The position numbers and the translations under genes are program-made. Shown here piece after piece: positions 1 through 9,436 of a stretch of 26,583 nt of DNA. Numbering within the stretch: position 1 is the stretch's first letter; every line of letters starts with the position of its first letter. The notes below the pieces were generated by a model. The model had not been told where the DNA came from. It was given only the letters and a program-made list of their open reading frames with translations, and made no database searches. Origin of the DNA: Paulinella micropora (taxonomy: Eukaryota; Cercozoa; Imbricatea; Euglyphida); contig BJOX01000359.1 of assembly GCA_009731375.1 (NCBI GenBank), positions 433,002-459,584 on the forward strand, read 5' to 3'.

Positions 1-262
1 TACATTCAGCGATCTAGGGGTGGTGACGGGTTTCGAGGCGTCCCAGATACTTACCACAAAACGTCCTCATGCGCTGGCAGACCGCATGAAATGTCTGCTA
101 CCCCTGTGAGTACCTCCATGCGGGACCTACCCAGTCTCGTGGAGCTCTCACGCGGGGAAGATCAATCATTTGTAGTTGATTTCCTGCAAGGTACCCGACA
201 CTGTGCGGGTAGTAGGGACTTTTGGGGCCTTCTGTGCAGGCTGGTTAGAGTCACTCTTCCCT
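1..262. other. Unassigned sequence before first gap
   Basis: No recognisable gene or repeat. A frame opens at 91 but runs straight into the N gap, so its length says nothing about coding. Confidence 0.4.
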
Positions 263-819
263 NNNNNNNNNNNNNNNNNNNNNNNNNNNNNNNNNNNNNN
301 NNNNNNNNNNNNNNNNNNNNNNNNNNNNNNNNNNNNNNNNNNNNNNNNNNNNNNNNNNNNNNNNNNNNNNNNNNNNNNNNNNNNNNNNNNNNNNNNNNNN
401 NNNNNNNNNNNNNNNNNNNNNNNNNNNNNNNNNNNNNNNNNNNNNNNNNNNNNNNNNNNNNNNNNNNNNNNNNNNNNNNNNNNNNNNNNNNNNNNNNNNN
501 NNNNNNNNNNNNNNNNNNNNNNNNNNNNNNNNNNNNNNNNNNNNNNNNNNNNNNNNNNNNNNNNNNNNNNNNNNNNNNNNNNNNNNNNNNNNNNNNNNNN
601 NNNNNNNNNNNNNNNNNNNNNNNNNNNNNNNNNNNNNNNNNNNNNNNNNNNNNNNNNNNNNNNNNNNNNNNNNNNNNNNNNNNNNNNNNNNNNNNNNNNN
701 NNNNNNNNNNNNNNNNNNNNNNNNNNNNNNNNNNNNNNNNNNNNNNNNNNNNNNNNNNNNNNNNNNNNNNNNNNNNNNNNNNNNNNNNNNNNNNNNNNNN
801 NNNNNNNNNNNNNNNNNNN
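263..819. other. Assembly gap (N run)
   Basis: 557 undetermined bases. Frames that appear to cross it are artefacts of translating N. Confidence 0.99.
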
Positions 820-993
820 TTAGGGAGTACATAGGCCATCGGTCCTTTCCATGGGCTGATTGGTATAAAGCTCCTAGAGTAATGTTCTATGCCGTCACTT
901 CCTTTATTCCACCGATTGGTGTGGAGACTTTCCTTATGGAATGGAGGACTGGATGCACATGGCCTTTTGGCTTAGCAATTGGCAGGAGATACA

Positions 994-994
994 C

Positions 995-1072
<78 letters not shown>
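994..1072. repeat. ATT trinucleotide microsatellite
   Basis: About 26 uninterrupted ATT units. It gives homopolymer-like frames (poly-I, poly-Y, poly-L) that are not genes. Long microsatellites like this are typical of arthropod genomes. Confidence 0.97.
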
Positions 1073-2047
1073 GTTCCTTTCGTCTTCTTATGTTCTTTTC
1101 CTCTTCTTACTATGTTGAGAGCTGTTTTTACTTCTCTGTCTCAAACTCTCTTGCTCTCTTTTGTAGATATCTTTATATCCTGCCTTGTGATAACAATACC
1201 TACTAGCCATGGAGTAAAAATGGGTAAACATGTTCCAGTTGACGTTTTTGTTTGAAGTGTATTTCTTCTTATAATGTTCTGTGGTGAGTTCAAATAGTTT
1301 TTTTCAGATACAGAAAAATTCTTTGCCCTGCTTTCTGCTGGAGGATTTGGAAGAGCAGGTAAAGAAACATTATCTGAGTGGAAAAGACGTTCAGATGTTG
1401 GAAAAGAAATCGAATAGTCACGTAAAGTTGGAGGGTCACGCGAAGTAGGAGGATTTACTTGACGCCACAAGGAGAGAGACAGAGAGATTGAGAGTGAGAT
1501 CATGGATGAAGCAGTTACTTCATCAGTCGTGAAATCTTTGCACCATTCAGTATTTCCTGCTTTATCCGAGAAGAGCAAGTGTCTACGTTCACCGGTTCTG
1601 TCATAGCGTGACGCCAAAGTCCTACCTATTGCTTCTTTGCTTGTATTGCCTAGATTATAAACACAAGCCCATTGGTATCTGATAAATAGAATAAAATAGT
1701 ATGCAGCATTAATATTACATAATAGAGACAGAAGTAGCTAGTTGTTTACGCACTGACATAAATACATATACATACAAGCACATTACGAACAGTCCTGACC
1801 TTCGTCATCACTGAAACGGAAATCTGCAATCTGACCAAACTTCGTCTGAACCATCTGCACACACTGAAAAGAAAAGAAAAAAATGAAGTGTATGAGGAGA
1901 ATAAGGGGGGGGGGGCAGTGTGTGGTGGTGGTGGTACGTGGTGAAAAAATAAAGAGAGTGATCGAGGAACAAAGATATATATATATATATATACATTTAT
2001 CTAAATCCTTAAAAAAAAGTGGACCCTCCTATTACCCAAAACAGCAG
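1073..2047. other. AT-rich non-coding region, host-like
   Basis: No convincing gene. A 158-codon minus frame (1141-1617) is serine-rich with no recognisable domain. A short G run lies near 1905-1915 and a TA microsatellite at about 1974-1993. Base composition is AT-rich, unlike the block after 12565. Confidence 0.5.
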
Positions 2048-2710
2048 GAGCCGTTACTCTTTTGAAAAGATGAGTAACGGCTACTGTTTCCAGGGAACCT
2101 TTTTCGCTGGAATCTTTTTCGAAAATTGAGTAACGGCTACGTTTTCCCTGGAACCTTTTTCGCGGGAATCTTTTTCGAAAAATGAGTGCCGTTACTACTC
2201 TTATTATTATTCTTATTATGTATTATATATTATATATTAGATATTTATAATATATAGTGCTTCTCTGTCAATGGCTGATGCATTTCTGCACATGTGCCTC
2301 CATCGTCTCACCCGTGAGGGGAGTACGAAGAATTGACGATAAGCTCTAATGACACCCCCGCAAGGGCAGTTCCAACACTTCCAGACGGGCCGGTATGTTC
2401 AATGAAAATACTGGTCCAGAAATAGACCGGTATGTTCAATGAAAATACTGGTGGCACCGACGGGAATCGAACTGGCGACAGGGCCCAGATGGTAGAATTT
2501 GACCACTGGGCTATCACGGTGTCCAATATTTATAATATATAATATATAATATATAATAAGAATAATAATAAGGGTAGTAACGGTGATGATAACCGTTACT
2601 CAATTTTCAAAAAATGATTAACGGCTCCCGGAGCAGTTACTCAATTTTCAAAAAAGGTTCCCTGGAAAACGTAAGAAGCTGTTTCGCCACATGGGAGTAA
2701 CGGTTACGTT
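2048..2710. repeat. Palindromic foldback repeat split by a SINE-like insertion
   Basis: The ends carry the AGTAACGG / CCGTTACT palindromes and TTTTTCGAAAA motifs that recur throughout 2.0-9.0 kb. The AT-rich centre (TATTATTATTCTTATTA and its complement) matches the uninterrupted copy at 3627-3937. Here the centre is separated by about 270 bp containing a tRNA-derived element in minus orientation. Confidence 0.7.
2350..2524 (-). repeat. tRNA-derived SINE-like element, copy 1
   Basis: Read on the minus strand, the element starts near 2524 with a tRNA-like 5' part. It has an A-box-like TAGCCCAGTGGT and a B-box-like GTTCGATTCC, and ends the tRNA-like part in GGTGCCACCA. Two direct repeats containing ATTTTCATTGAACATACCGG follow. 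A second copy lies in plus orientation at 9015-9188. The T-stem pairs poorly and a tail follows, so this is a pol III-derived repeat rather than a working tRNA. Confidence 0.65.
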
Positions 2711-2984
2711 ACGTCGCGTGTGAAACGCCTCCGAGAGACATGTAATGATGATGAAGAGCCATTAGTGGAGGAGTAAGCAGAAAGGAAAAGGGAAGAAGAA
2801 GAAGGAGAAGAAGGAGAAGAAGGAGAAGAAGAGAAAGCCGAGGAAGCAGGGGAAGGAGGACAGGAGAAAGAAGAGACTCATATCTGTCGAGTCAGAGGAT
2901 GAAGGGCAAGAGGAGGAGAGTGGAAAGGGTGAAAATGGAAGAGAGAAGAGGAGGAGAGTGGAAAGGGTGAAAAGGAAGAAGAAT
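2711..2984. repeat. Purine-rich GAA/GGA simple-sequence tract
   Basis: From about 2790 the plus strand is almost purely purine (GAAGGAGAA units). No gene is seen; frames through it are low-complexity. Confidence 0.7.
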
Positions 2985-3390
2985 AGACAGGTAGGTAGGT
3001 AAGTAGGTAGGCAGGTAGGCAGGTAGGTAGGTGGGTAGGTAGGTAGATAGGTAGGTAGACAGGTAGGCAGGTAGGTGGGTAAGTATGCAGGCAGGCAACC
3101 AGATAGGTAGGTAGGTAAGTATACAGGCATGCAAACAGGTAGGTAGGTAGGTAGGTAGGTAGGCAGGTAGGCAAGTAGGTAGGTAGGTAGGTAGGTAGGT
3201 AGATATGTAGGTAGGTAGACAGGTAGGCAGGTAGGTGGGTAAGTATGCAGGCAGGCAACCAGATAGGTAGGTAGGTAAGTATACAGGCATGCAAACAGGT
3301 AGGTAGGTAGGTAGGTAGGTAGGCAAGTAGCTAGGTAAGTAGGTAGGTAGATATGTAGGTAGGTAGACAGGTAGGCAGGTAGGTGGCAGC
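2985..3390. repeat. GTAG/GTAGGCAG minisatellite with higher-order period
   Basis: Degenerate GTAG tetranucleotides dominate. A longer unit is superimposed: the segment beginning at 3061 recurs at 3221 (160 bp) and its start recurs at 3369 (148 bp), including the non-GTAG string AAGTATGCAGGCAGGCAACC. The [12 protein letters not shown] minus frames here are translations of the repeat. Confidence 0.93.
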
Positions 3391-3432
3391 AAAGCCTTTA
3401 TCTCTGCCCCGATAACAGGAAATGTCAATCCA

Positions 3433-3630
3433 ATGTGTTACGAATGCACGCTCAAGAGTACTGACTACGTACCGTACTACAGACGATGTCCGTGTGGGGA
3501 AAGAGTCGAGGTCTGGGAGACACCTGGCTCGTACATTAGAATAATGTGTCGCTATGGAATGGGAGGCTGCGATTTCGTACAAGAGACAAAAGTGATTTCC
3601 CAGGCAAGGAAAATTCCTGGGGAGACGTAA
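3433..3630 (+). CDS. Small cysteine-rich ORF, unrecognised
   Basis: A 65-codon frame beginning MCYEC, with cysteines at residues 2, 5, 19 and 21 and two more near 39 and 46. This spacing could form a small zinc ribbon. The amino-acid mix looks more coding-like than neighbouring frames. It abuts the minisatellite upstream, and its last codons enter the foldback repeat starting at 3627, so it may be a fragment of something longer. No function can be named. Confidence 0.3.
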   Translation: MCYECTLKSTDYVPYYRRCPCGERVEVWETPGSYIRIMCRYGMGGCDFVQETKVISQARKIPGET

Positions 3631-3937
3631 CCGTTACTTTTTTTGAAAGGATGAGTAACGGCTCCCGGAGCCGTTACTCATTTTTCGAAAATTGAGTAAC
3701 GGTTATCACCGTTACTACCCTTATTATTATTCTTATTATATATTATTATTATATATTAGATATTTATAATATATAATATATAATATATAATAAGAATAAT
3801 GATAAGGGTAGTAACTGTGATAACAGTTACTCGTTTTTCGAAAAATGAGTAACGGCTCCGGGAGCCGTTACTCAATTTTCAAAAAAAAGTAACCGCACCG
3901 GGAGCCGTTACTCACCTTTTCGCAAAAAGAAAAGTAA
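3627..3937. repeat. Large foldback (MITE-like) palindrome, complete copy
   Basis: The left half (GTAACCGTTAC, AGTAACGGCTCC, TTTTTCGAAAA, then TATTATTATTCTTATTA) is mirrored in reverse complement by the right half, around an AT-rich centre near 3765. Nested short palindromes of AGTAACGGCTCC with its complement occur on each side. It has no coding capacity. Partial copies lie at 2048-2710 and 8875-9016. Confidence 0.8.
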
Positions 3938-3944
3938 CTGCTAT

Positions 3945-4142
3945 TTCGGTGGACCCGCGAAGAAGCGCAAGACTGAAGCTGCTACCCAAGAGCTCGATCA
4001 CGGCGTCCTATCCATTGTCTTTGACGCGGAGCACGACTTCAAGTTCGGGGACTTGGCGGTCAACTTAACTGAAGCAAATTTCACGCAAGACCGGCAAATT
4101 TTGCAAGCACGATACCGACCGTTACTTTTCTTGATAAGATGA
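3945..4142 (+). pseudogene. Gene fragment with nuclear-localisation-like start
   Basis: An open frame without ATG, ending at a TGA inside a palindromic repeat. Its translation begins with a basic PAKKRKT string resembling a nuclear localisation signal, then about 45 residues of ordinary composition (LSIVFDAEHDFKFGDL is visible). A similar basic start (PPTKKAKT) opens the intact endonuclease protein at 19270. The stretch from 4069 is repeated with stops at 7786-7880. I read it as the 5' remnant of a virus-family gene; its product is unknown. Confidence 0.35.
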
Positions 4143-4352
4143 GTAACGGCTACGTTTTCCCGGGAAATTTCTTTACCCCTCAAGTCTTTTGCTGACCCGT
4201 GAAATTTAGTGACACGACTCACCAAATTTTACGCAAAAGCAGTAACCGTTACTTTTTTTTGAAAGGATGAGTAACTGCTACGTTTTCCCGGGAACCTTTT
4301 TCGCGTGAATCTCTTTTTGAAAAGATGAGTAACGGGTACGTTTTCCCGGGAA
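4117..4352. repeat. Short palindromic repeat units (GTAACGGCTACG type)
   Basis: At least three partial copies of CCGTTACTTTT...GATGAGTAACGGCTACGTTTTCCCGGGAA, near 4117-4172, 4245-4292 and 4319-4352. The same units occur at 2051-2195 and 7833-7882. Confidence 0.75.
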
Positions 4353-4362
4353 NNNNNNNNNN
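4353..4362. other. Assembly gap (10 N)
   Basis: Ten N lie inside the palindromic repeat units, so the repeats probably blocked assembly. Confidence 0.99.
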
Positions 4363-4379
4363 CTACGTTTTCCCGGGAA

Positions 4380-4753
4380 ACCCAGCCTCGCTCCTTGTAG
4401 TGCTCCGGCCATTCCCCAAAGCCTGGGCTATCCACACCCACTTTGCCTTGCCAACTATGTGAGTCCACCCTCAGTGGGAAGCCTTTCACAAATTGGGAAG
4501 AACGAAGCTGGTGCCGATGCCTGCGCTTCGGTTGAGCCCGCCTGGAGCCCTCCGCCACCCTCCACTGCCCATCCTGCACCCTCCGCCCCAGCTCCTCCAG
4601 CTCCCGCATCCCGCCCCACTCCGCCAAGGGAGATTCACCGCTTGAGGCTTCGCCCTGGGGCTCGTCGACTTCCACGTCGAGCACCCAGAAGCCACCGGAC
4701 ACGGGAGAAAAGCTATAGTTATGCCACCGTAACTACAGCAAAAGCTGTTTTCT
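4380..4753. other. Proline-rich low-complexity sequence, no assigned gene
   Basis: C-rich sequence that gives a proline-rich plus frame (4459-4764) and an arginine/glycine-rich minus frame (4229-4702). Neither has a recognisable domain and each is cut by a gap or repeat. The segment 4689-4745 is repeated with changes at 7881-7937. Confidence 0.4.
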
Positions 4754-5836
4754 TTAATCAGTAAACTCATTTAATACTGTAGTGACATCCGCCAGCGGCT
4801 TGTGCCGGATCTTTTGAAATTCGTGCTCCCAGACATAGTACATCGTGAATCCGGCCGGCATCGAATCTTGGATGGAAGCGAGGCGCAGCATCGTTTCCTT
4901 GTACAGCACGCTGTTGAGCCGCTTGAGCGTTGGCGATTTCTCGTTGTGTTTCGAGTGCTCGGGTGGGTAGCCGTGCCATGCGTTGCCCAGGAATTCGAAA
5001 CCTGCGTTGAGCCCCTTGTCGTAGCCGTCGAGTCTGTACTTGCGCGGTCCGGGCACCTTGAACTCTCTTCCAGTCGTGTCCTTCGTGCAGTTTGAAAAAT
5101 GCATGTGCTGGATCTGCCAGCCTTGCTGTTCGAGTCTGTCCCAGACTTCACAGGCCACGATGGACGCTCCTGCTTTGGGCCTCGGGATCAACCCGCGCAG
5201 GAATGCATGGCGAGCACACAGCCTCGCTTTACAGTTCTCGTCCCTGTAGCCTGCTCCGATCTTGTCGTCCTCGGGACAGTCAATACATGGGTTCTTTGTC
5301 TTGTGAGTGCCCTTAGCCTTGGCATGCTCCACGCAGAGCTTGTTGCAGCGACCATTCTCATCTGCAAACGACGCGGTCTTCTTCGCATCGACTGGACAAT
5401 CTTGACATTCCTTCCGTGCTTGCTTTTTTATCATGTTTTTTGCGATTGCATCTCTCAGCAGGGTTCTTTTGAGTGTTCTGAGGGCGGGGTACTCTGTCCC
5501 GATCTTCTTCGCGCGCTCTCCTGGGATCATTGCCAGCACAATCGGTAGCTTGCCGAAGGGAAGGCAGTCGATGGGGCTGCCTCTCCTGCCATCTGAGCGC
5601 ACAAATGCAATTCTCTTGATCTCCAGTTGGAGTTCAATCCTTGCTAACAGCGGCCGGATTCGCCTGTATGTTACCCGCTCGTCCTTTTCATTGCATCCTT
5701 TAAATGCTGCAATCGCGTCAGTGACGCAGTAAAAGCCGTCCCGCTGGCGCCTGATTTCTGCCGGGTTCACCATCAACCCGTGTGTGGCACCAGTGACCGG
5801 GAGTTTCTGGTCGTTACCCACAGACACTTCGGCCAT
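4754..5836 (-). CDS. BRO-like / EsV-1-7 repeat / Vsr-like endonuclease protein
   Basis: Intact 360-residue protein. Residues about 20-115 (DGFYCVTDAIAAF, then SPIDCLPFGKLPIVLAMIPG) resemble viral BRO-N/antirepressor DNA-binding domains; this is inferred from pattern. Residues 144-216 hold two cysteine/histidine units (C-x2-C-x20-C-x2-H type) similar to the EsV-1-7 repeat. Residues 228-345 match the C-terminal domain of the protein at 19270-20364 and look like a Vsr/PD-(D/E)XK-type nuclease: LDGY at 269-272, FEFLGNAWHG at 280-289, WEHE at 336-339. It would act as a DNA-binding nuclease, perhaps selfish or regulatory. The start is the only early ATG. It stands alone among repeats, about 7 kb from the main viral block, and a broken relative of its N-terminal part lies at 8100-8707 in the opposite orientation. 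Confidence 0.75.
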   Translation of the reverse strand: MAEVSVGNDQKLPVTGATHGLMVNPAEIRRQRDGFYCVTDAIAAFKGCNEKDERVTYRRIRPLLARIELQLEIKRIAFVRSDGRRGSPIDCLPFGKLPIVLAMIPGERAKKIGTEYPALRTLKRTLLRDAIAKNMIKKQARKECQDCPVDAKKTASFADENGRCNKLCVEHAKAKGTHKTKNPCIDCPEDDKIGAGYRDENCKARLCARHAFLRGLIPRPKAGASIVACEVWDRLEQQGWQIQHMHFSNCTKDTTGREFKVPGPRKYRLDGYDKGLNAGFEFLGNAWHGYPPEHSKHNEKSPTLKRLNSVLYKETMLRLASIQDSMPAGFTMYYVWEHEFQKIRHKPLADVTTVLNEFTD

Positions 5837-5881
5837 TGCCGATTTGTCCGATTATGGCAGAGGAAGGTTGCCATAAAAACG

Positions 5882-5945
5882 GAACTCTTTTCGAAAAAAG
5901 AGTAACGGCTCCCAGTAACGGCTCCCGGAGCCGTTACTCTTCGCC
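5882..5945. repeat. AGTAACGGCTCC palindrome upstream of the endonuclease gene
   Basis: TTTTCGAAAAAAGAGTAACGG is followed by a tandem AGTAACGGCTCC and its complement. It lies about 50 bp upstream of the gene starting at 5836. It is the same family as at 7505-7560, so it is more likely a dispersed repeat than a dedicated operator. Confidence 0.7.
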
Positions 5946-6140
5946 AGTGATACACGCGAAACCGGCACCGATTCGAGCCGAAACTGACGAAAGAGGCAGC
6001 GATACGGCTGAAAGTGGCCTGGCAGGAACGGAATTCCTCTTTGCACTAGCACGTGTCCTACCATAACCGCAGCTCCGTTCCCCATGGGGTTGTCAATTCA
6101 TTCCAGCCTCACAATCCAAGAAAAAGCAAATATGACAAGG
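5930..6140 (+). repeat. Direct duplicated segment, copy 1
   Basis: This stretch recurs in the same orientation at 7550-7730 with scattered substitutions and short indels. Both copies include AAACTGACGAAAGAGGCAGC, GGCAGGAACGGAATTCCTC and CATAACCGCAGCTCCGTTCC. It holds no coding frame of note. Confidence 0.85.
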
Positions 6141-6194
6141 ATGAAGAACACTGAATTATTTTGATCACTCCTTTACCAATTGTCATTAAAAAAA

Positions 6195-7030
6195 NNNNNN
6201 NNNNNNNNNNNNNNNNNNNNNNNNNNNNNNNNNNNNNNNNNNNNNNNNNNNNNNNNNNNNNNNNNNNNNNNNNNNNNNNNNNNNNNNNNNNNNNNNNNNN
6301 NNNNNNNNNNNNNNNNNNNNNNNNNNNNNNNNNNNNNNNNNNNNNNNNNNNNNNNNNNNNNNNNNNNNNNNNNNNNNNNNNNNNNNNNNNNNNNNNNNNN
6401 NNNNNNNNNNNNNNNNNNNNNNNNNNNNNNNNNNNNNNNNNNNNNNNNNNNNNNNNNNNNNNNNNNNNNNNNNNNNNNNNNNNNNNNNNNNNNNNNNNNN
6501 NNNNNNNNNNNNNNNNNNNNNNNNNNNNNNNNNNNNNNNNNNNNNNNNNNNNNNNNNNNNNNNNNNNNNNNNNNNNNNNNNNNNNNNNNNNNNNNNNNNN
6601 NNNNNNNNNNNNNNNNNNNNNNNNNNNNNNNNNNNNNNNNNNNNNNNNNNNNNNNNNNNNNNNNNNNNNNNNNNNNNNNNNNNNNNNNNNNNNNNNNNNN
6701 NNNNNNNNNNNNNNNNNNNNNNNNNNNNNNNNNNNNNNNNNNNNNNNNNNNNNNNNNNNNNNNNNNNNNNNNNNNNNNNNNNNNNNNNNNNNNNNNNNNN
6801 NNNNNNNNNNNNNNNNNNNNNNNNNNNNNNNNNNNNNNNNNNNNNNNNNNNNNNNNNNNNNNNNNNNNNNNNNNNNNNNNNNNNNNNNNNNNNNNNNNNN
6901 NNNNNNNNNNNNNNNNNNNNNNNNNNNNNNNNNNNNNNNNNNNNNNNNNNNNNNNNNNNNNNNNNNNNNNNNNNNNNNNNNNNNNNNNNNNNNNNNNNNN
7001 NNNNNNNNNNNNNNNNNNNNNNNNNNNNNN
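6195..7030. other. Assembly gap (N run)
   Basis: 836 undetermined bases. The right edge is a run of G then C. The left edge (6152-6194) matches the interior of the TIR element at 7067-7409, so the gap probably hides another copy. Confidence 0.99.
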
Positions 7031-7066
7031 GGGGGGGGCCCCCCCCCCCCCCTCCCCCCGACCCTT

Positions 7067-7409
7067 GTCTCGGCAAACTCAAAATTAAAAGGCTGAGACG
7101 TGAGCCAGGGTCCGGGGTCAGCCAACAGAATGGACAATGTGCAATGTGCAATGTACCATCTCTACTATTTCAATCACTCCTTTACCAATTGTCATTAAAA
7201 AAAAAATATGTCTAAAGTGTCTAGTATACCACTCGGGTGGGGGGGGGGGATACCTCTTCTGTCCCTTGGAATACCGGTCACGTGCTTCAATGCATAGTTG
7301 CACTTCAATGCATTTTGTCCATTGCACATTATCCGTCCTACCAGCTGACCCCGGACCGTGGCTCACGTCTCAGCCTTTTAAAGTCTTTTAATTTTGAGTT
7401 TGCCGAGAC
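7067..7409. repeat. Foldback element with long terminal inverted repeats, copy A
   Basis: The left end begins GTCTCGGCAAACTCAAAATT and the right end is its reverse complement. The inverted repeats continue inward through GGCTGAGACGTGAGCC and GACAATGTGCAATG, about 100 bp each side. The centre contains CTTTACCAATTGTC and a G run. A 335-bp copy lies at 9882-10216. There is no transposase, so this is a non-autonomous (MITE-like) element. Confidence 0.85.
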
Positions 7410-7504
7410 ACCTCTTATGCCCCCCCTGGAATGCGGGAGGATGAACAGCGGGAGGAGAAGGCATACGCAGCATCTGATCGACCTGCAGGAACGGCAGGCT
7501 AGAG

Positions 7505-7560
7505 TAGTAACCGTTACTCATTTTCGAAAAAAGGAGTAACGGCTCCAGGAGCCGTTACTC
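7505..7560. repeat. AGTAACGG palindrome unit
   Basis: GTAACCGTTACTCATTTTCG is followed by AGTAACGGCTCC and its complement. Same dispersed family as at 3627-3937. Confidence 0.75.
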
Positions 7561-7730
7561 CTCACCAGTGATATACGCGAAACCGGTACCGAAACTGACG
7601 AAAGAGGCAGCGATACGGCTGGCAGGAACGGAATTCCTCTTTTGCACTAGCACATGTCCTACCATAACCGCAGCTCCGTTCCCCCCCGTGGGTTTTGTCA
7701 ATTCATTCAAGAAAAAGCAAATAAGCCAAG
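7550..7730 (+). repeat. Direct duplicated segment, copy 2
   Basis: Counterpart of 5930-6140. Relative to copy 1 it lacks two short strings, near the positions matching 5977 and 6011. Confidence 0.85.
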
Positions 7731-7785
7731 GGCCATGAACAGAAACTCTACCGCGACTGGTTCGGTGGAGCTAACCAAGCAAGGA

Positions 7786-7937
7786 GAAGCAAATTTCACG
7801 CAAGACTGACAAATTTTGCAAGCATGATGCCGACCGTTACTTTTTTTAAAAGGATGAGTAACGGCTACGTTTTCCCGGGAAGCCACCGGACAAGGGAAAA
7901 AGCTACAGCTAGTTATACCAAAAATTTAACGCAAAAG
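7786..7937 (+). repeat. Duplicated patches of the 4.07-4.75 kb region
   Basis: 7786-7880 matches 4069-4170 (AAGCAAATTTCACGCAAGAC onwards). 7881-7937 matches 4689-4745 (AGCCACCGGACA onwards). In the first patch the frame open at 4069 is interrupted by TGA. Confidence 0.75.
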
Positions 7938-8099
7938 CCGGCTTATGAAATGGATGGTCTAAAATAAGCCTGGCCCGGCCGAGTTCTTTCGAATATCGAG
8001 ATTTTTTCGAAAAAAAAAGGCAAAACGTGCCTGAACCACCCATACCACTGACAGCTTTTGTCATTTCTTTTTTGGCTCAGAAATCGACCAAGCAAGGAT

Positions 8100-8707
8100 G
8101 ATGGACGTGGGAATACAATATTAATACTGACAGAGAAAAATCCATCCTGGCACCGCAAAGAGCTGGCTATCGGCGCCAACCCGATGCTCATGGGACTAAA
8201 TGAGGCTGACTTTGGAGAATCAGTGAGACAACAGGATGGCTTTTTCTCTGTCATCGACGCGATAGCCAACGCTCAAGAGGATCGCGTTCACGAGAGTCGA
8301 TGGTCGGCGGTCGACTGCTGGCCCTGATACCAGGCGAGAGGGCGGTGGTCGAGGCCGCCATGCAGCAGTCGAGGCCGCCATGCAGCAGTCGATCGAGCAG
8401 CACCGCGTCGAACCGAGTCCGAAACTCGAGCTCATCGAGCAGAAGATCGCGGATATTGGCGCACGCAAGAGGCTGTGTATCACTGAGTTTGCGGCTCGGT
8501 GCCGCCGGATACACCGTTTCTTGCGTGCGCTTCACGGCTACTGCTTCCGCCACAGTGCCAGAGCCAGCAATGCCTAGAAAGGAGTTGTCCATGACGGACG
8601 GCGCTGCTGATCAAGGTATGCAAGCTGGCGGCTGCCAGGTACCGCGCGAGGCATCAAGGACAAGAGCCACCCAAGGCAGAGAGGTTGATGGGAGGATTAC
8701 CGGTTAA
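8100..8707 (+). pseudogene. Broken relative of the BRO-like N-terminal domain
   Basis: The frame to 8327 shows QQDGFFSVIDAIANA, matching QRDGFYCVTDAIAAF of the protein at 4754-5836. A second frame then shows LLALIPGERA, matching IVLAMIPGERA in the same order, so a frameshift lies near 8300-8320. A 20-bp exact tandem duplication (8348-8367 and 8368-8387) shifts the frame again, into a 65-codon frame with charged, possibly helical residues (8380-8577). No cysteine repeats or nuclease domain follow. It is a decayed paralogue in the opposite orientation to its relative. Confidence 0.6.
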
Positions 8708-8874
8708 GACCAATGTCTACTTTGACAAAGACCGGGATATTTTGGAAGCAGCGTGCAGGGAAGCACTAAACACTGGAACTTCTCTGTTTCTATTCGACAG
8801 GCGTTAAAAAACTGTTTTAATCAATAAAAATTTTGCAGACAGCACAATTGACTTGCATTACTTCCTTTCTAAGA

Positions 8875-9016
8875 AAAGTAACGGCTACCGTTTTCCCGGG
8901 AGCTTTTTTTGAAAATTAAGTAACGGCTCCCGGAGCCGTTACTCATTTTTCGAAAAACGAGTAACGGTTATCACCGTTACTACCCTTATCATTATTCTTA
9001 TTATATATTATATATT
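8875..9016. repeat. Half copy of the foldback palindrome
   Basis: AGTAACGGCTACC and AGTAACGGCTCC palindromes, TTTTTCGAAAAACG and the TATTCTTATTATATATT centre match the left half of 3627-3937. The repeat is then replaced by SINE-like copy 2. Confidence 0.75.
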
Positions 9017-9188
9017 ATGGACACCGTGATAGCCCAGTGGTCAAGTTCTACCATCTGGGCCCTGTCGCCAGTTCGATTCCCGTCGGTGCCACCAGTATTT
9101 TCATTGAACATACCGGTCTATTTCTGGACCAGTATTTTCATTGAACATACCGGCCCGTCTGGAAGTGTTGGAACTGCCCTTGCGGGGG
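9015..9188 (+). repeat. tRNA-derived SINE-like element, copy 2
   Basis: Same element as 2350-2524 but in plus orientation: TAGCCCAGTGGT A-box, GTTCGATTCC B-box, then two direct repeats. It sits at the AT-rich centre of a foldback palindrome, as copy 1 does, and runs into the gap. Confidence 0.65.
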
Positions 9189-9358
9189 NNNNNNNNNNNN
9201 NNNNNNNNNNNNNNNNNNNNNNNNNNNNNNNNNNNNNNNNNNNNNNNNNNNNNNNNNNNNNNNNNNNNNNNNNNNNNNNNNNNNNNNNNNNNNNNNNNNN
9301 NNNNNNNNNNNNNNNNNNNNNNNNNNNNNNNNNNNNNNNNNNNNNNNNNNNNNNNNNN
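9189..9358. other. Assembly gap (N run)
   Basis: 170 undetermined bases bordered on both sides by G runs. Confidence 0.99.
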
Positions 9359-9436
9359 GGGGGGGGGGGGGGTCCGGGGGGCCCTCCCCCCCCGGGAACC
9401 CAAGCCCTGCAATTGTACGTATCCGTTTTGGTCGCA

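Noticed and set aside
882-1255. Protein genes with poly-I, poly-Y or poly-L
   Set aside because: They are three readings of one ATT microsatellite.
1141-1617. Host gene on the minus strand
   Set aside because: The 158-codon frame is serine-rich, with no domain and no clear splice context.
2762-3428. Repetitive LPTYLPTY proteins on the minus strand
   Set aside because: They are translations of the GTAG minisatellite, open in several frames at once because the repeat lacks stops.
6109-7151. Long frames across the 836-base gap
   Set aside because: They exist only because N is translated as an open codon.
9015-9090. A functional tRNA gene
   Set aside because: A- and B-box-like strings are present, but the acceptor has a mismatch, the T-stem pairs poorly, and the same body with a tail recurs elsewhere, so it is a tRNA-derived repeat.
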